DNA from: Blastomussa wellsi
Taxonomy: Eukaryota > Cnidaria > Anthozoa > Scleractinia > Plerogyridae
Direction of reading: 5' to 3'
Assembly: GCA_947652115.1 (NCBI GenBank)
Contig: OX393572.1
Span: forward strand, 1,931,102 to 1,995,101
DNA: 64,000 bases
Each line of letters starts with the position of its first letter. Position 1 is the first letter of the stretch. The notes under the pieces were generated by a model. The model was not told where the DNA came from. It did not search any database and was given only the letters and a program-made list of their open reading frames with translations. This document shows positions 1 to 10,235 of the stretch, one piece after another. The position numbers and the translations under genes are program-made.

Positions 1-2469
1 TTGAACAACCGCACCAAGGAAGCGAGACCTGAGGATTTTGTTCCTAACGCGGACAGATATTACTTCGGACGATATCAGGGCAGAGGTAACTAATCGCCTT
101 TATATTTCTTGTCCAATTTAGGAAAATAAATATCATTCTCGTTGACGTGGATCACCGAATAAGAATCATGGAAGGACAAAGGACATGTGTAATACCGATA
201 GAAATCTTTGGAGGCTCTCGGGTGACTTTCGGAACCCTTCGTAAGTCTTCGTGTTTTCGTACATGAGAAATCGTAGGAAAACTTTCTTTGGAAATGTTGT
301 AAGTCATAACAGGTTAACTTTGAAATTTTTGTACGTCATCACGAATAAACTTCCAGAATTTTTGGACTAAACCAATAAGAAAACTTTACAGTTTTACTCT
401 CGTCTTCATAGAAGTTTTCTTTTTCAGTGCCCCTCGGTTCCATTCCTGAGCTACCCGCAGAAACATGCAGTGAAATCAAGAGAAGTGAAGGTGGACATGT
501 AGTTAGTGCCAAATACTGGTTTGATTCCATTGTACCCGACAAGGTTGTACTTGCTCATTGCAACATGGAAACCGAAGGTGACGTTTACAATGAACATGCT
601 ATTCTTACTTACATCAGCACCCAGATAATGCAAATGTGTCAAACTATGTTACAAAAATACCTACAAATTGACGGAAGGAATTCTCCAATAGCAGAAAAAA
701 ATGATGTTGGATATTGGGGAAGATTGAAACTGGCGGATTGTGAACAAAGATATTTAAATTTGCTAAAAGAACTAATATAACCAATTGTACAACAAATTTG
801 CAAATCCTGATGTAAAAATGTTTTTATTGAGTTTTACGGAATTAATCAAGTGATATTTTTTTAGTTCGGTGTCAAGGAAGCAAAAAAAAAAAGTAGCAGA
901 AATTTTAATCATGAGTGCCTTTAGCTGATTGTTCTTCCCTTTACCTTATTGTTCTTTAAACAATTGCAAATCCAGGAAGAAATATTTTATTCTCGTTTCT
1001 TCAGACGTGGATGAATGCAGTTCCTCAACCCCAGTGTGTAACGTCACTGCCACGTGTAAGAATACTATTGGTTCTTATCGCTGTTTCTGCACCAAATCTG
1101 GATTTCAGCTTGATGGAAAAGGATGCATTGGTAAGTAACGACACTTTTCGTGAACTGGGCGGAATATTAACTCGAAGTTGCAAATAAAACGGTTCCCAAA
1201 ATCACGGTTGTTAACAATCTCGAAAATAACGACCTCATATGTAGCATCAGAAATACAACTCCGGAGGCGCAACGTATTGCTCTCAAATTTTGCGCAAACA
1301 TATTTTTTCACTTCACACTTGGCAGACTATGCAAGGGAAAAAGGGAACTGTTTGTAGTCGTGCCGCAATATCGTACACTTGTTTTCAATAAGCTCCTTTT
1401 TCTTGATTTCTTACACAACAGTTTCTTCAAACCATCTGAGACAAGAATTTATTTTTTCCAGATATCGATGAATGTGCCAAGGGATCACATGATTGTGACA
1501 TCAATGCCTACTGCAACAATACCGCCGGATCCTACACATGCACGTGCAAGGAAAAATATTACGGAAACGGCAAAAACTGCACAATTTATGATGATCGTAA
1601 GTTTTATACCTATAACACATGTTATTACTCCCCTTTTCAAATGAAGCAAATTACGAAGCCTGTAGAGCTGTGAACTATCTCTACAACTGATGGGCTAGTG
1701 ATCTGCAGTCGAAAGAATTACAGCTGAATGTGTACTTTAAAAATCTAAAATCTATCTGCAAGGAAAGCATGTTGAAAGATTTCTGTTAAATTTTTACACC
1801 GAATCATTTTGACAAAAAAAGAGTTATGTTTCTGCGGTATAGAAAGCAACCGTCATGTGTGTACTGTAAGGACGAAGTAATTAAATGGTTTAACAAAGAA
1901 AATGACACCCTACTAAAACTGAATAATAACAACCTTTATTGAGAAATAAAACTCGAATCTTACATGCATCCATGTGAAACTTATTACAATATTTATTATA
2001 TAAAGTAATAATACTAATAACAAAAATAACTTACTTACATAAAAGAACTGAATTGCCCTTTGGGCAAGCACTTATTATTTTTAGATGTTATGCTGCGATA
2101 TTATTGTAATACAATGCTGTAATTACCTTTATAACTGTCCAATAGATCAATACTGTGTACTGCGGTGTTGTGTTGTTGATGAAATAAATATGAAAAAAAT
2201 CTTAGGGCCTTTCGACAGATTCAAAAGATGGCGTCCGTGGGCTGGGATTGTTTCGATCCACTCATTTTTTTACCACGTATAAAAAAGAAACCTGACTATC
2301 CGGTCATTTTCTGACTTGAAGTATTTCACTTATGACGTCATAACTGTTTGTGAAGGCAATAGAGAAGGGGCATTAAAAAATTGAACTACCGTAGCTGGAA
2401 ATGCTTACCAGAACTTGAACAGTGAACCTGAAGTTACTAAACCTTATCATAATTGCATAGAGGGGGTAC

Positions 2470-2505
<36 letters not shown>

Positions 2506-4566
2506 GTATAACAAGATAATTTGGTTTTATCAACTGCGTTGAAAATGTGAATTGGCCACCGTAAAGAGATTCAAGAGCTGACGTTTCGAGCGTTAGCCCT
2601 TCGTCGGATTCGCTCCGAAGAAGGGCTAACGCTCGAAACGTCAGCTCTTGAATCTCTTTACGGTGGCCAATTCACATTATCAACCCAGTTGATAAAACCA
2701 AATTATCTTATCATAACTGCACTTATGAGTTTCATGATCACTTTTTTTAAATTTTGTCTCTCACTTTTCTAGGAGGATTCAATGCATCCGTTATTCTTGG
2801 TGGACTCAACTACAAAGATTACACAAAGAAGTTAATTTCCTTTTTAGACCCAGTTATCTTCTATTCAGGGCGGTTTGAGCGGTGTTGGCATGCCAAGACA
2901 GACGGCTCGGCTGCGTCCACATTCCACAGCAACTGCGATGGAAAGGGACCCACAGTGACGATCATTGAATCTGGTGCTTACATATTTGGCGGATATACCG
3001 ACGTGTCTTGGCACAGCAGTAAGTATATATAAGACTTTTTTTCCTGCGTCTTTTGAGCAAGTGCCCAAACTGTTTGTGTTGTTGTTTTTTCTGCTATTGA
3101 TCTTATCTTTTAAACCTCCCGGAAAAATCTGTCCCAGAATTCGCGGGGTAAAATTTTCGTGTTTGAAATAGTAGATTTTGTGCTACAATTTCCTTTGACC
3201 TTTACTCAAATTATGCATAAAATCTTGACCTTCCTTTTAATTGCTGTCTAGATATAGGTACCCGTCAGTATTTTATGCTGTTGTTGAAGTTGTTTTCCCC
3301 CAAAGACACCTTTTTTTACAATATGGCATTTTAAGTCTGATTTTATCTTCAGCTGAGGTGTTTAGAATTTTTCAGGTTCCGGCTACTCCTCGGCTAGCAA
3401 ACCTTTCCTCTTCTCGCCTCTCCTGTTAAGCTGACTCAGTATCAAAATAATCAAATTCCGCTCGCGCTCGCCGTATGGTACATTGCAATTCCTAAGTTTT
3501 GATTAGTTTAGAGGCAATGGTGTATGAGCTCATATGCCACGGACCGTACATATGTACGCGGAAAGAATGCATTTTTCGTGATGTTTGTACAACAGTTTTG
3601 GGGCGTTTTTAATAAAACAATTATTCCACATATGCTTGTTGGATATGAGATAGTTATAGCCAACTCGGCGCGTACCATCTCATATCCAACGCGCGCTCGT
3701 GGAATAATTGTTAATTATTATTTAGAGCCATCTCGGTGCTACACGCCTCGTTGGCTATCTACCATCTCATATCTTGTCATCGTCCTTGTTGCTGCAGCAC
3801 TTTACTCCTCAGCCAGCAAAGCTTTCCTCTTCTCGTTTTACAACGACAAAGGATATAATCCTGTTAAGCTGACTCAGTATCGGGAAAACGCTATGTACAG
3901 CTGTTTCAGTTACGGATCCACTTTTGGCAGTGGGCGTGACATCTTGATATCAGACAACGCTTTGAGCAACCAAGGATCGGTTTCCATAGAAACACCGTTC
4001 ATATTATCATATTTGTCGTGTTTTAATTCAGAGAAAAACCAGTTACAATGACTTGAATAGTTCATAACAACTGAGCAATGATTGTAATGTCTAGTTCCAT
4101 TAATTAATTAATTAATTAATCGATCGATTAATTAATTAATTAATTATTTTTGCGATATTGTAATAACTCATTATAGTCATGCCAATAAGGCTAGCTGTTG
4201 TTGTTGTTGCCACTTCAGACTGTAACAGTTGTTGTCTTCATTTCAGATACCGCCTACTCCTATGCCAGCAAAGCTTTCCTCTTCTCGCTTTACAACGACA
4301 AAGGATATAATCCTGTTAAGCTGACTCAGTATCAAAATCAACAATATGCCATGTATGGCCGTTCCAATTACGGACCCACTTTTGGCAGTGTACATGACAT
4401 CTACATAGAGAACAACGCTTTGATCAACCAATACTCGGTTACCTATTGCGGGGGCACATACTCAGTCCCGCAGGGATATTCAGCTGGTTACTGTAAGTTT
4501 TTTACTGGAGTCAGCACGTATTTTACTCCCACTGACATTGAAGTGTTCTACGAAATAAGTAATTAA
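1..4566 (+). CDS. Secreted EGF-TLDc domain protein, copy A (5' end outside window)
   Basis: I see six exons in consistent phase 1: 1-85 (end of exon 1), 428-577, 1005-1130, 1462-1596, 2773-3018 and 4247-4566 (stop). Donors are AG|GTAAC, AAG|GTGACG, TTG|GTAAGT, ATC|GTAAGT and GCA|GTAAGT, and each acceptor ends in a pyrimidine tract plus AG. The product has the tail of a PAN/apple-like domain, a cysteine-containing linker (IPELPAETC...VVLAHCNMETE), two calcium-binding type EGF domains (DVDEC and DIDEC) and a TLDc domain split over the last two exons (CDGKGPTVTII, FGGYTDVSW, FLFSLYNDKGY, FTPTDIEVFYE). It is probably secreted, judged from the signal peptide of copy B. TLDc domains are best known in oxidation-resistance proteins, but the extracellular cnidarian forms have no established role. 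Alternative last exons lie at 3376-3450 (relic) and 3798-4051. Confidence 0.85.
1925..2045. mobile_element. Short insertion with 8-bp target-site duplication, only in copy A
   Basis: The octamer AACTGAAT occurs at 1917-1924 and again at 2046-2053. Copy B has it once, at an empty site. The 121 bp between are AT-rich. They begin AATAACAACCTTTATTGAG, which on the other strand reads like a retroposon 3' end with AATAAA. It is probably a short SINE/LINE tail inserted in antisense after the A/B duplication. Confidence 0.7.
2458..2706. mobile_element. Palindromic solo Penelope-like element terminal unit
   Basis: The unit starts TAGAGGGGGTACGTTTC, runs to the core GCTGACGTTTCGAGCG and then turns back as its inverted copy, ending ACCAAATTAT. 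It is flanked by 15-bp target-site duplications, CTTATCATAATTGCA (2443-2457) and one copy with a single mismatch (2707-2721). It has no ORF. The same ends flank the GIY-YIG fragment at 6599-7480, so this is a terminal-repeat-only member of that family. It lies in the intron before the first TLDc exon. Confidence 0.85.
3376..3450 (+). pseudogene. Relic TLDc C-terminal exon in copy A
   Basis: After TTTTCAG, the sequence reads like the start of the other TLDc C-terminal exons (GYSSASK, then FLFS). It has lost the bases coding YNDKGYN, so it is frameshifted before LTQY. The copy B counterpart (17531-17590) has also lost the AG acceptor. It is a dead duplicate of the last exon. Confidence 0.75.
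3798..4051 (+). pseudogene. Alternative TLDc C-terminal exon 6a, truncated, copy A
   Basis: It codes SSASKAFLFSFYNDKGYNPVKLTQY and the following TLDc strands, then leaves the family sequence at SNQGSVS and stops after an unrelated tail. About 40 C-terminal residues (CG.TYSVP to FTPTDIEVFYE) are missing. In copy A, about 70 bp including the acceptor used in copy B are deleted, but a fortuitous TGCTGCAG lies at the right place and phase. If spliced in, it would give a truncated TLDc isoform. It may be dead. Confidence 0.6.
4099..4146. repeat. ATTA/ATCG simple palindromic repeat
   Basis: Runs of TAATTAAT flank CGATCGAT, forming a self-complementary AT-rich microsatellite between TLDc exons 6a and 6b. 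The copy B counterpart near 18,313-18,350 has a different repeat number. Confidence 0.85.
4247..4566 (+). CDS. TLDc C-terminal exon 6b, copy A (intact, with stop)
   Basis: Acceptor CATTTCAG is followed by an open exon that adds to phase 1 of exon 5. It codes the second half of the TLDc domain: SKAFLFSLYNDKGY, TFGSVHDIYI, CGGTYSVPQGYSAGYC, FTPTDIEVFYEISN and a stop. It is the only complete terminal exon in copy A and so the default last exon of that gene. Confidence 0.85.
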
Positions 4567-4790
4567 AATCAGAAAACAACTAATCTTAATTAACGTTAAT
4601 TTTAAAAAACATTGTAACGGAAATGACTACCTGATTGTTCCGTATATATAATTTCGCGAAAATAGATGAGACAAATTTTGCGAGATTTAAAATTCGTGAT
4701 TTTGCAGAAAAATTGCATTGAAAGGAACTAAATTTCGCGAAAATTTAATAAATGGGAATCTCAAACTGGGTGTTGTTGTCATTTTATAAT

Positions 4791-5834
4791 GAGGGTCCTG
4801 AATGGGTAAAATGGGAACTGGGATTGGCCTGTTTTTGCACTGGGAAAATGAGATATGGGGGACTAGGACTGGGATTTGGTAATTAAGAATGAGAAAAAAT
4901 GTAAAAAAATGGGAATGGGATAAATATATTTTACCCATGACCAAGCGAGACATCACTTATTTCCTGGATTGAGGAATGTCAGAAAATTGTCCAAGCGCCT
5001 TGTTCGTGTCAATTTTTAGTATGTTTAGCCAGCACGTTTTATTTTCCCCGAATCAGCGGCCTTGATCATGACTGTGGTGAAAGATATGTGTGTACAGTGG
5101 TGTGTGTATTAAAATTGTGTGTGTAAAGCCAAAAAATGGCGGAAGCATTGTTCTCATGCCAGAATTCCACGAACTATAGCGCCTGGTGACAGTGAATCTG
5201 AGGAAGAGGTAGAAAGCGCTCTTGAAACAACATTGAGCATGATCCGTCCGACCAGGTTTGGAAGGAAAAGAACACTTACACGTCGGGTCAAGAGAATACG
5301 CTCTAGTTCATATTTGTTATACATTGCAGTAATTATCTGTCTTCTTATTGACCTCAATGTCGTCAATATCTTGACACAAAGTTGAGAAGGAACTGTTCCA
5401 AAAATACTTTGAGGGAGAAAACATTCAGGACCCCAAGGACAAAATGAAATTAGCATAAGTGTTAAAATATTTTATGTGGATGCGCGAAATCTCGTTATTT
5501 CTTGACAGCAGTAATGTATGATAAAACAATTATCAGATCGTTTGCGTTGTGTGGTCCGGAATAATCATGATCTCGGTGAGCGTTATCATCCGAAGCCGGA
5601 TATGACAAACTTTATTTGTGCCGTTTCAGTACAGTCTAAAATACTTGTGAACTTTTGCGTCTTTGTTGCGCGGTATTCTGAGCCGTAATTTTGACGCAAT
5701 ACAATGTATAATACTGGGATTTTTTCTGAATTCTGCAAGTGGAAATGGGATTTGAACACTAGGAAGTGGGATTTGAAAAAAATTGGGCTGGGAAATGGGA
5801 TTGGTACCCCCCCGCCCGCCCCTTCAGGACCCTC
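4791..5834. mobile_element. DNA transposon about 1.04 kb with GAGGGTCCTGAA inverted ends
   Basis: The ends are GAGGGTCCTGAA and its inverse TTCAGGACCCTC, flanked by TATAA-like sequence on both sides. Both ends carry G-rich AAATGGGA runs. The middle holds a short ORF at 5119-5385. The copy B counterpart is 18996-20067. I cannot assign a superfamily. Confidence 0.65.
5119..5385 (+). CDS. Hypothetical 88-aa ORF inside a DNA transposon (copy A)
   Basis: It codes a small protein with an acidic patch (GDSESEEEVESA), a very basic middle (RFGRKRTLTRRVKR) and a hydrophobic C-terminal stretch (LLYIAVIICLLIDL) that could be a membrane helix. The reading frame is intact in copy B (19325-19591) with few changes. 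That may only reflect the recent duplication. The start is not fixed. I do not recognise it, and it may not be expressed. Confidence 0.3.
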   Translation: MCKAKKWRKHCSHARIPRTIAPGDSESEEEVESALETTLSMIRPTRFGRKRTLTRRVKRIRSSSYLLYIAVIICLLIDLNVVNILTQS

Positions 5835-5879
5835 TATAAGAACATCGACGACCATTGAAGAGAACAAGAGCAAAACAAA

Positions 5880-6279
5880 TTAAGACGGAATCCGTTAGGA
5901 CTTCGAGCATTCATTGGACAAAATTATGTACCAAAATGTTTTACACCTTATTGCAAGCTTTTGTGTTACTACTTCAAATATATTATCAAGAGAAATCTTT
6001 TCTAACAACACCAAACATCGAAAAAAAATTTCGAAGTTCCACTGAATTCCACTGAATAGCTTAAAAGATGTGATATTTTTTCTAAAGCTTGCGAGCTTTG
6101 AAATTCATTTTCTCAGTCTCTGATAAGAAATTGTTGTCGGTGTTATCACAAATAATTACGTACATCTTAACCTTTTATTAAGGGTAAAAATAACGCAATA
6201 TGATTTAAATTATTCTGGTACTCGATTTTTGTCCAACTTAAATAAATATTACTCAACTTCCTGATGGATTCCGTCTTAA
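5880..6279. mobile_element. TTAA-flanked MITE (about 400 bp), copy A
   Basis: Inverted ends TTAAGACGGAATCC and GGATTCCGTCTTAA close a 400 bp AT-rich interior without an ORF. TTAA at both ends suggests a piggyBac-type target site. The copy B counterpart is 20113-20513. Confidence 0.7.
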
Positions 6280-6598
6280 AAATTAATCGGGTTATCATAT
6301 TACGTTTGCGAAGCACAAGGTTAATAATACAAAGTTCAGAATTGACGAGATCTTCTTTTTCGATGTGATTAAACAGCATTAGGGTTACAAGGGATCTACA
6401 AAATCTAAATTCTACTCACAATCTCAATACAGAATCAAGCAGGGAAGTTATGGGAATAAAGAAAATCATCAACTGCTGAGATTTTAGTTTGATATACCAT
6501 CTCTTCGGAGGTAGATAATTAGCTCATACACTTACTTTTACTAACAAGCTTGGCATAGTGGCGAACTTTACAGAAACTACCAAATTTTTTGTCTTGTA

Positions 6599-7480
6599 TA
6601 GAGGGGGTAAGTTTCTAGAGAAACTGTGGTGCTGCGTAGGTGGGAAGTATAACAATATAATTTGGTTTTATCAACTGGGGTGATAATGTCAATTGGCCAC
6701 CGTAAAGAGATTCAAGAGCTGACGTTTCGAGCGTTAGCCCTTCGTCGGAGCGAATCAACTAACTAAAAAGTTACCTATGTTTTTGTCGTTAATTTCATTC
6801 AAACGCGACAAAAACATGGGTAACTTTTTAGTTAGAAGTGCATTCCAAACTAGTGATCAACCCGGAACTTTTAAATGCGCTCGCACACGATGCAAAACAT
6901 GCCCTTTCATCCACAACGTTGACAAAATATCGGGACCCAAGCGATCTATCAAAATCACTGATCATTTCACCTGTACCTCAGCCAATGCCATCTACTGCAT
7001 AACTTGCACTCTTTACAAAAAGTTGTACATCGGCGAAACAGGGAGACGACTTGGCGACCGATTCCGAGAACATCTTCGTGACGTAGAGAAAGACGACAAA
7101 AATGCATCGAAACCTGTCGCGAGACACTTAAATCTCCCAAATCATTCTAAGCAACATATGACAGTCTGCGGCCTTTCCCTTCACCAAGGAAACACGGAAA
7201 GCCGTAAAACTCTAGAACAAAAATTTATTTTTCAGATCGGCACTCTTAATCCTCACGGTATCAACGAACGCTTTTCATTCAACTAATTTATTCCATTGTT
7301 TTCACGCTACCAGGCACCAGCCAATAGCGAAGCTCCATCTTTCTGTATATAAAAAACACACGACCCACAATTCCTTCATGATTCACTCCGACGAAGGGCT
7401 AACGCTCGAAACGTCAGCAATTGAATCTCTTAACGGTGGCCAATTGACATTATCAACCCAGTTGATAAAACCAAATTATA
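6599..7480 (+). mobile_element. Penelope-like element, 5'-truncated, with inverted terminal units
   Basis: A left terminal unit (TAGAGGGGGTAAGTTTC to the CGTCGG core, reverse orientation), a fragment of the GIY-YIG coding region and a right terminal unit in forward orientation (ending ACCAAATTATA) make an 882 bp element. It is bounded by perfect 13-bp target-site duplications TTTTTGTCTTGTA at 6586-6598 and 7481-7493. Inverted terminal units and GIY-YIG endonuclease are characteristic of Penelope-like retroelements. The reverse transcriptase is missing. Confidence 0.88.
6777..7286 (+). pseudogene. C-terminal fragment of Penelope-like polyprotein, GIY-YIG endonuclease
   Basis: The fragment codes a cysteine-rich stretch (CARTRCKTCPFIH) followed by a GIY-YIG nuclease: YCITC, KLYIGETGRRLGDRFREHL, PVARHLNLPNHSKQHM, and ends with GTLNPHGINERFSF. 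The GIY-YIG domain makes the nick used in target-primed reverse transcription by Penelope-like elements. No reverse transcriptase lies upstream. The first 30-odd codons overlap a short inverted duplication at the junction with the left terminal unit, so the N-terminus is not native. It is a dead-on-arrival copy. Confidence 0.85.
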
Positions 7481-7959
7481 TTTTTGTCTTGTAGTTGGTC
7501 ACTCATTTTAAAGGCCTCACCTATCATGAAAGTACTGCATGCTCAAGAGCCTTTATTCCATGCAATTGGAAAACGAAAAGAGCAAACTTTCATACTTTTA
7601 ACAACGAATACATCATGTATTTGTTATTAAAGGGAAAAAGTCATATTGATGTCATGACGTCACATATCCTGGCAACAATATTTGCAGCAATGGGACACAT
7701 TCACGTCACAGCGGTCAAACCAACATCGCGTGCGCAGTTTTTGCCAGAACAACCGGTAGAGCCTAGTTGATTTTATGAAATCGTTTTTTTACCAACGTCT
7801 TGCGTGCTTACAAATTCAGGCAAGTTATAAAATAACCAGGATTGGATGCTCTGAAAAGAATAGTGAAAATCGGATTAAAATTTAACCCCGGATTAGAGCT
7901 AGTCGGCATTCGAACACGTACTGACAAATAGCTAAGAGCTTCGTGTTGACCGCTGTGCG

Positions 7960-9520
7960 AATTGAAGTAGCGTGGTCGAGTTTATCGTGTGTTGTTGCGC
8001 CACGCATGTGTAAATAGCCATCAGTCAGCTTAACTTTCTGTCTGTTGGAATACTTCAGGAGCACCCAATGGAACATTTCGGTGGATTATCTGTTCGGAAG
8101 CCCTGTTATGCCCTCAGATTTTTTTTAGTAAAATGTCACCTCGAACGTTCGTGATATGCAAAATGTAAAATGCCTGTTGTTTTAGAAAGATAAAGATGTG
8201 CTGTTTAGGCTACGTGAAAAAGCCAGTTACTATTTTCGAAAAGGCAACAATAGCTCGCAAAATTGAATAATATGTTTCCTTCACTTCAACATTCAGCTAA
8301 AACATCCTACCCAAAAAATGTTTTAGTTTACACAAAAATCTCTTTAAGGCCCAAAACGATATGTAACCCTCTGAAGCTAAGAACAACGATATTCCAAGAC
8401 TTCTTAAATGTCCCCGATGGGTGCTCCTGATACTAGCCAAGATTAGATTTGATTTAAATACTTATACTGTGTTATACATAACGTAGGCTTTGCGGAGTGC
8501 TCTTGAATAGTGCAAAGTATTGTTTGTTATATTAATTGTTTTTAATCATTATTATTGCTACTCTACGTATCATGGACCTTTAGAAGTCCTTTTGACCAGT
8601 GCAATGCACTGTTTGTTATATTTATTGAAATCATTATTTACAATATTTTATCGTTGAATCACATAGTTGTCAACCGAATGTTCTGTGAGCTGGTATGGAT
8701 CCAGTCTCTCGCGATCTCCTTCTGGGCTTAATGATATTTGTACTTACAGCGAAAGCCCAGACAACAAAAAGCCGTGAAGTGGCATCGAGATAAATGTGTT
8801 ATGTAATATATCAAACACTCGAGACAGTGTTTCATCGCATTTCCAAACACCGAGAAGAGAGTTGAAAATACGACGCGCAGCGGAGCATTTTCGAGGTGTT
8901 TGGAAATGTGATGAAACACTGTCTCGAGTGTTTGATATATCTTCTCAATCGAAACTAAAACTACGGATAAAACGAAGAAATACGTATTACGCGTTCAGTA
9001 GCATTGGTACTATTTCTGTAGTCCGTGAGTCATATGGTTTCGAGTTCAGTTTGGAATTACTTAATTTGCACGAGTGAGTATTTATTCAATATATTATTGT
9101 AATTTTAATTTACAATTGAACTTTTCCGGGTCAAGCGATAAGAGAGTCGCGTAGAATTGAAAGACTACAGTTACATGACCGTTTTATTCGACCGATCGAT
9201 CAACTGCTAGCAAGCAACATTGACTTATTGGTCCAAATCCGAAGCATGGGAACGGGCGAGAGTTGACGAGATTGCACGAGAGTAGACGAAAGCCTACAAG
9301 AACGCGAGCGAGAGTTTAAAATCTTCTCTTAACTCGACTTGTTCTCGTTTGACCCGGTCCGGTTTCAGAAGCGGCCACCTTGAGAACAGAACGAATGGGT
9401 GTTATAGGCAAGTGACTTCTGTATGGCGGTGGCCGTTAGTAAGTCAGTATTTATCAATTGTAAAACTTTAAAAGTAAATAAAACTGAGTTCAACGCTCAC
9501 TTGTTCTTCTTGATTTTAGT
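7960..9520 (+). repeat. Older duplicated 3' flank (partner 25975-28110)
   Basis: Blocks such as AGTAGCGTGGTCGAG, GTTGTTGCGCC, GTGGATTATCTGTTCGGAAG, GACCAGTGCAA, GTGAGCTGGT and GTAAGTCAGTATTTATCAA recur in the same order downstream of the third TLDc module, with substitutions and several element insertions private to one side. Divergence is clearly greater than between copies A and B. No gene is visible in it. 7494-7959 likewise shows no recognisable feature. Confidence 0.8.
8807..8940. mobile_element. Fold-back element with 45-bp arms
   Basis: Arms at 8807-8851 and 8895-8940 (ATATATCAAACACTCGAGAC and its inverse) surround a 43 bp spacer. The homologous flank near 27,120 lacks it, so it inserted after the older duplication. 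A related half-arm occurs at 58,674-58,725. Confidence 0.75.
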
Positions 9521-9638
9521 GTTGCGCAAAGCCACACTCTGTCAAACGGTTATGTGCGCTAAAAATTGGTCACTGGGCAAAATGTTATCTTTGCAAGGCA
9601 ATTCCTAATTCGATTCGCGTGAAAGTCACGCTTTTCAC

Positions 9639-9899
9639 TCAAACAAACTTTTCCCACCTTTTTACAATGTCCGCTTTGAGACAGTTCCTCGTTTTCACGC
9701 CCTTGGAACAAAGTCTCGTATCCCCGCATTTGCCACAATTACTAATTTCCGAGCGCTTGCTACAAGGTAGTCCAGTTCTAGCCCCCTGCCAGGCAATGCT
9801 ACACTCTTTGCATCGGAGAGTCGGGCTCCTGGACCAATTTTTTACGCAATGGTCGGTTAAAAAAAGCTTCTGATAAAAATTGAGGGCAGCGCTATGCAC
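9639..9899 (-). CDS. Unrecognised cysteine-rich ORF
   Basis: The minus strand has 86 open codons with regularly spaced cysteines (RCKECSIAW, PCSKRSEISNCGKCGDTRLC, TRNC), preceded by a plausible acceptor (TTTTTATCAG). Part of the pattern recalls other cysteine-rich extracellular modules, but I cannot name the family. The matching region of the other flank (28,300-28,500) is full of frameshifts. It could be an exon of an unknown gene or chance. Confidence 0.2.
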   Translation of the reverse strand: MHSAALNFYQKLFLTDHCVKNWSRSPTLRCKECSIAWQGARTGLPCSKRSEISNCGKCGDTRLCSKGVKTRNCLKADIVKRWEKFV

Positions 9900-9986
9900 C
9901 TTTCAAAGCCGAATAGCCATTTTTTGATAACTATAGCGATATTTCTTGTTTACAAACAATGGGTGACGTCACTGATATCTTCCCTA

Positions 9987-10134
9987 TTCCGATATATTAC
10001 TACTCTAACATGTCGCGAGGCTTGGGGAAATAAAACAAAAGATTTTGCATCGAGGCTTGAGGGATGAATAAATAATTTCTTTTGTTTTAGTCCCCCAAGC
10101 CTCGGCGCCACGTTTGAATTTCAATATATCGGAA
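9987..10134. mobile_element. Nested fold-back MITE with TTCCGATATATT ends
   Basis: Outer ends TTCCGATATATT and AATATATCGGAA enclose an inner hairpin, CGAGGCTTGGGG.. at 10016 and ..CCCCCAAGCCTCG near 10104. No ORF. Confidence 0.7.
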
Positions 10135-10144
10135 TTGGTCAAAA

Positions 10145-10235
10145 GGCCACTACGGAAAATACCATAATACTCTTTTAGCCTATGCAATATTTTGGGGGAG
10201 AAACAAGGAGTATTATGGTATTTTCCGAAGTGGCC
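10145..10235. repeat. Inverted repeat with 28-bp arms
   Basis: GGCCACTACGGAAAATACC at 10145 is matched by its inverse at 10208-10235 with one mismatch. The loop is about 35 bp. It sits 11 bp from the previous fold-back, so the two may form one compound element. Confidence 0.7.

Larger units (their letters stand above)
1..7187 (+). repeat. Recent segmental duplication, left copy (partner 14288-21684)
   Basis: This stretch matches 14288-21684 nearly base for base, introns and transposons included. The offset is 14,287 at the start and drifts to about 14,503 because each copy has its own indels. Copy A has an extra 129 bp at 1917-2045. Copy B has about 245 bp (around 20,650-20,900) that A lacks. 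Exon 2 differs by only a few bases in 150. The match stops inside a Penelope-like element, at 7187 here and 21,684 in the partner. The left end lies outside the window. Confidence 0.95.

Noticed and set aside
5700..5830. CRISPR-like or operon-type prokaryotic features
   Set aside because: Nothing in the window has spaced direct repeats of CRISPR form or Shine-Dalgarno-led gene runs. Introns and SINEs show that it is animal DNA.
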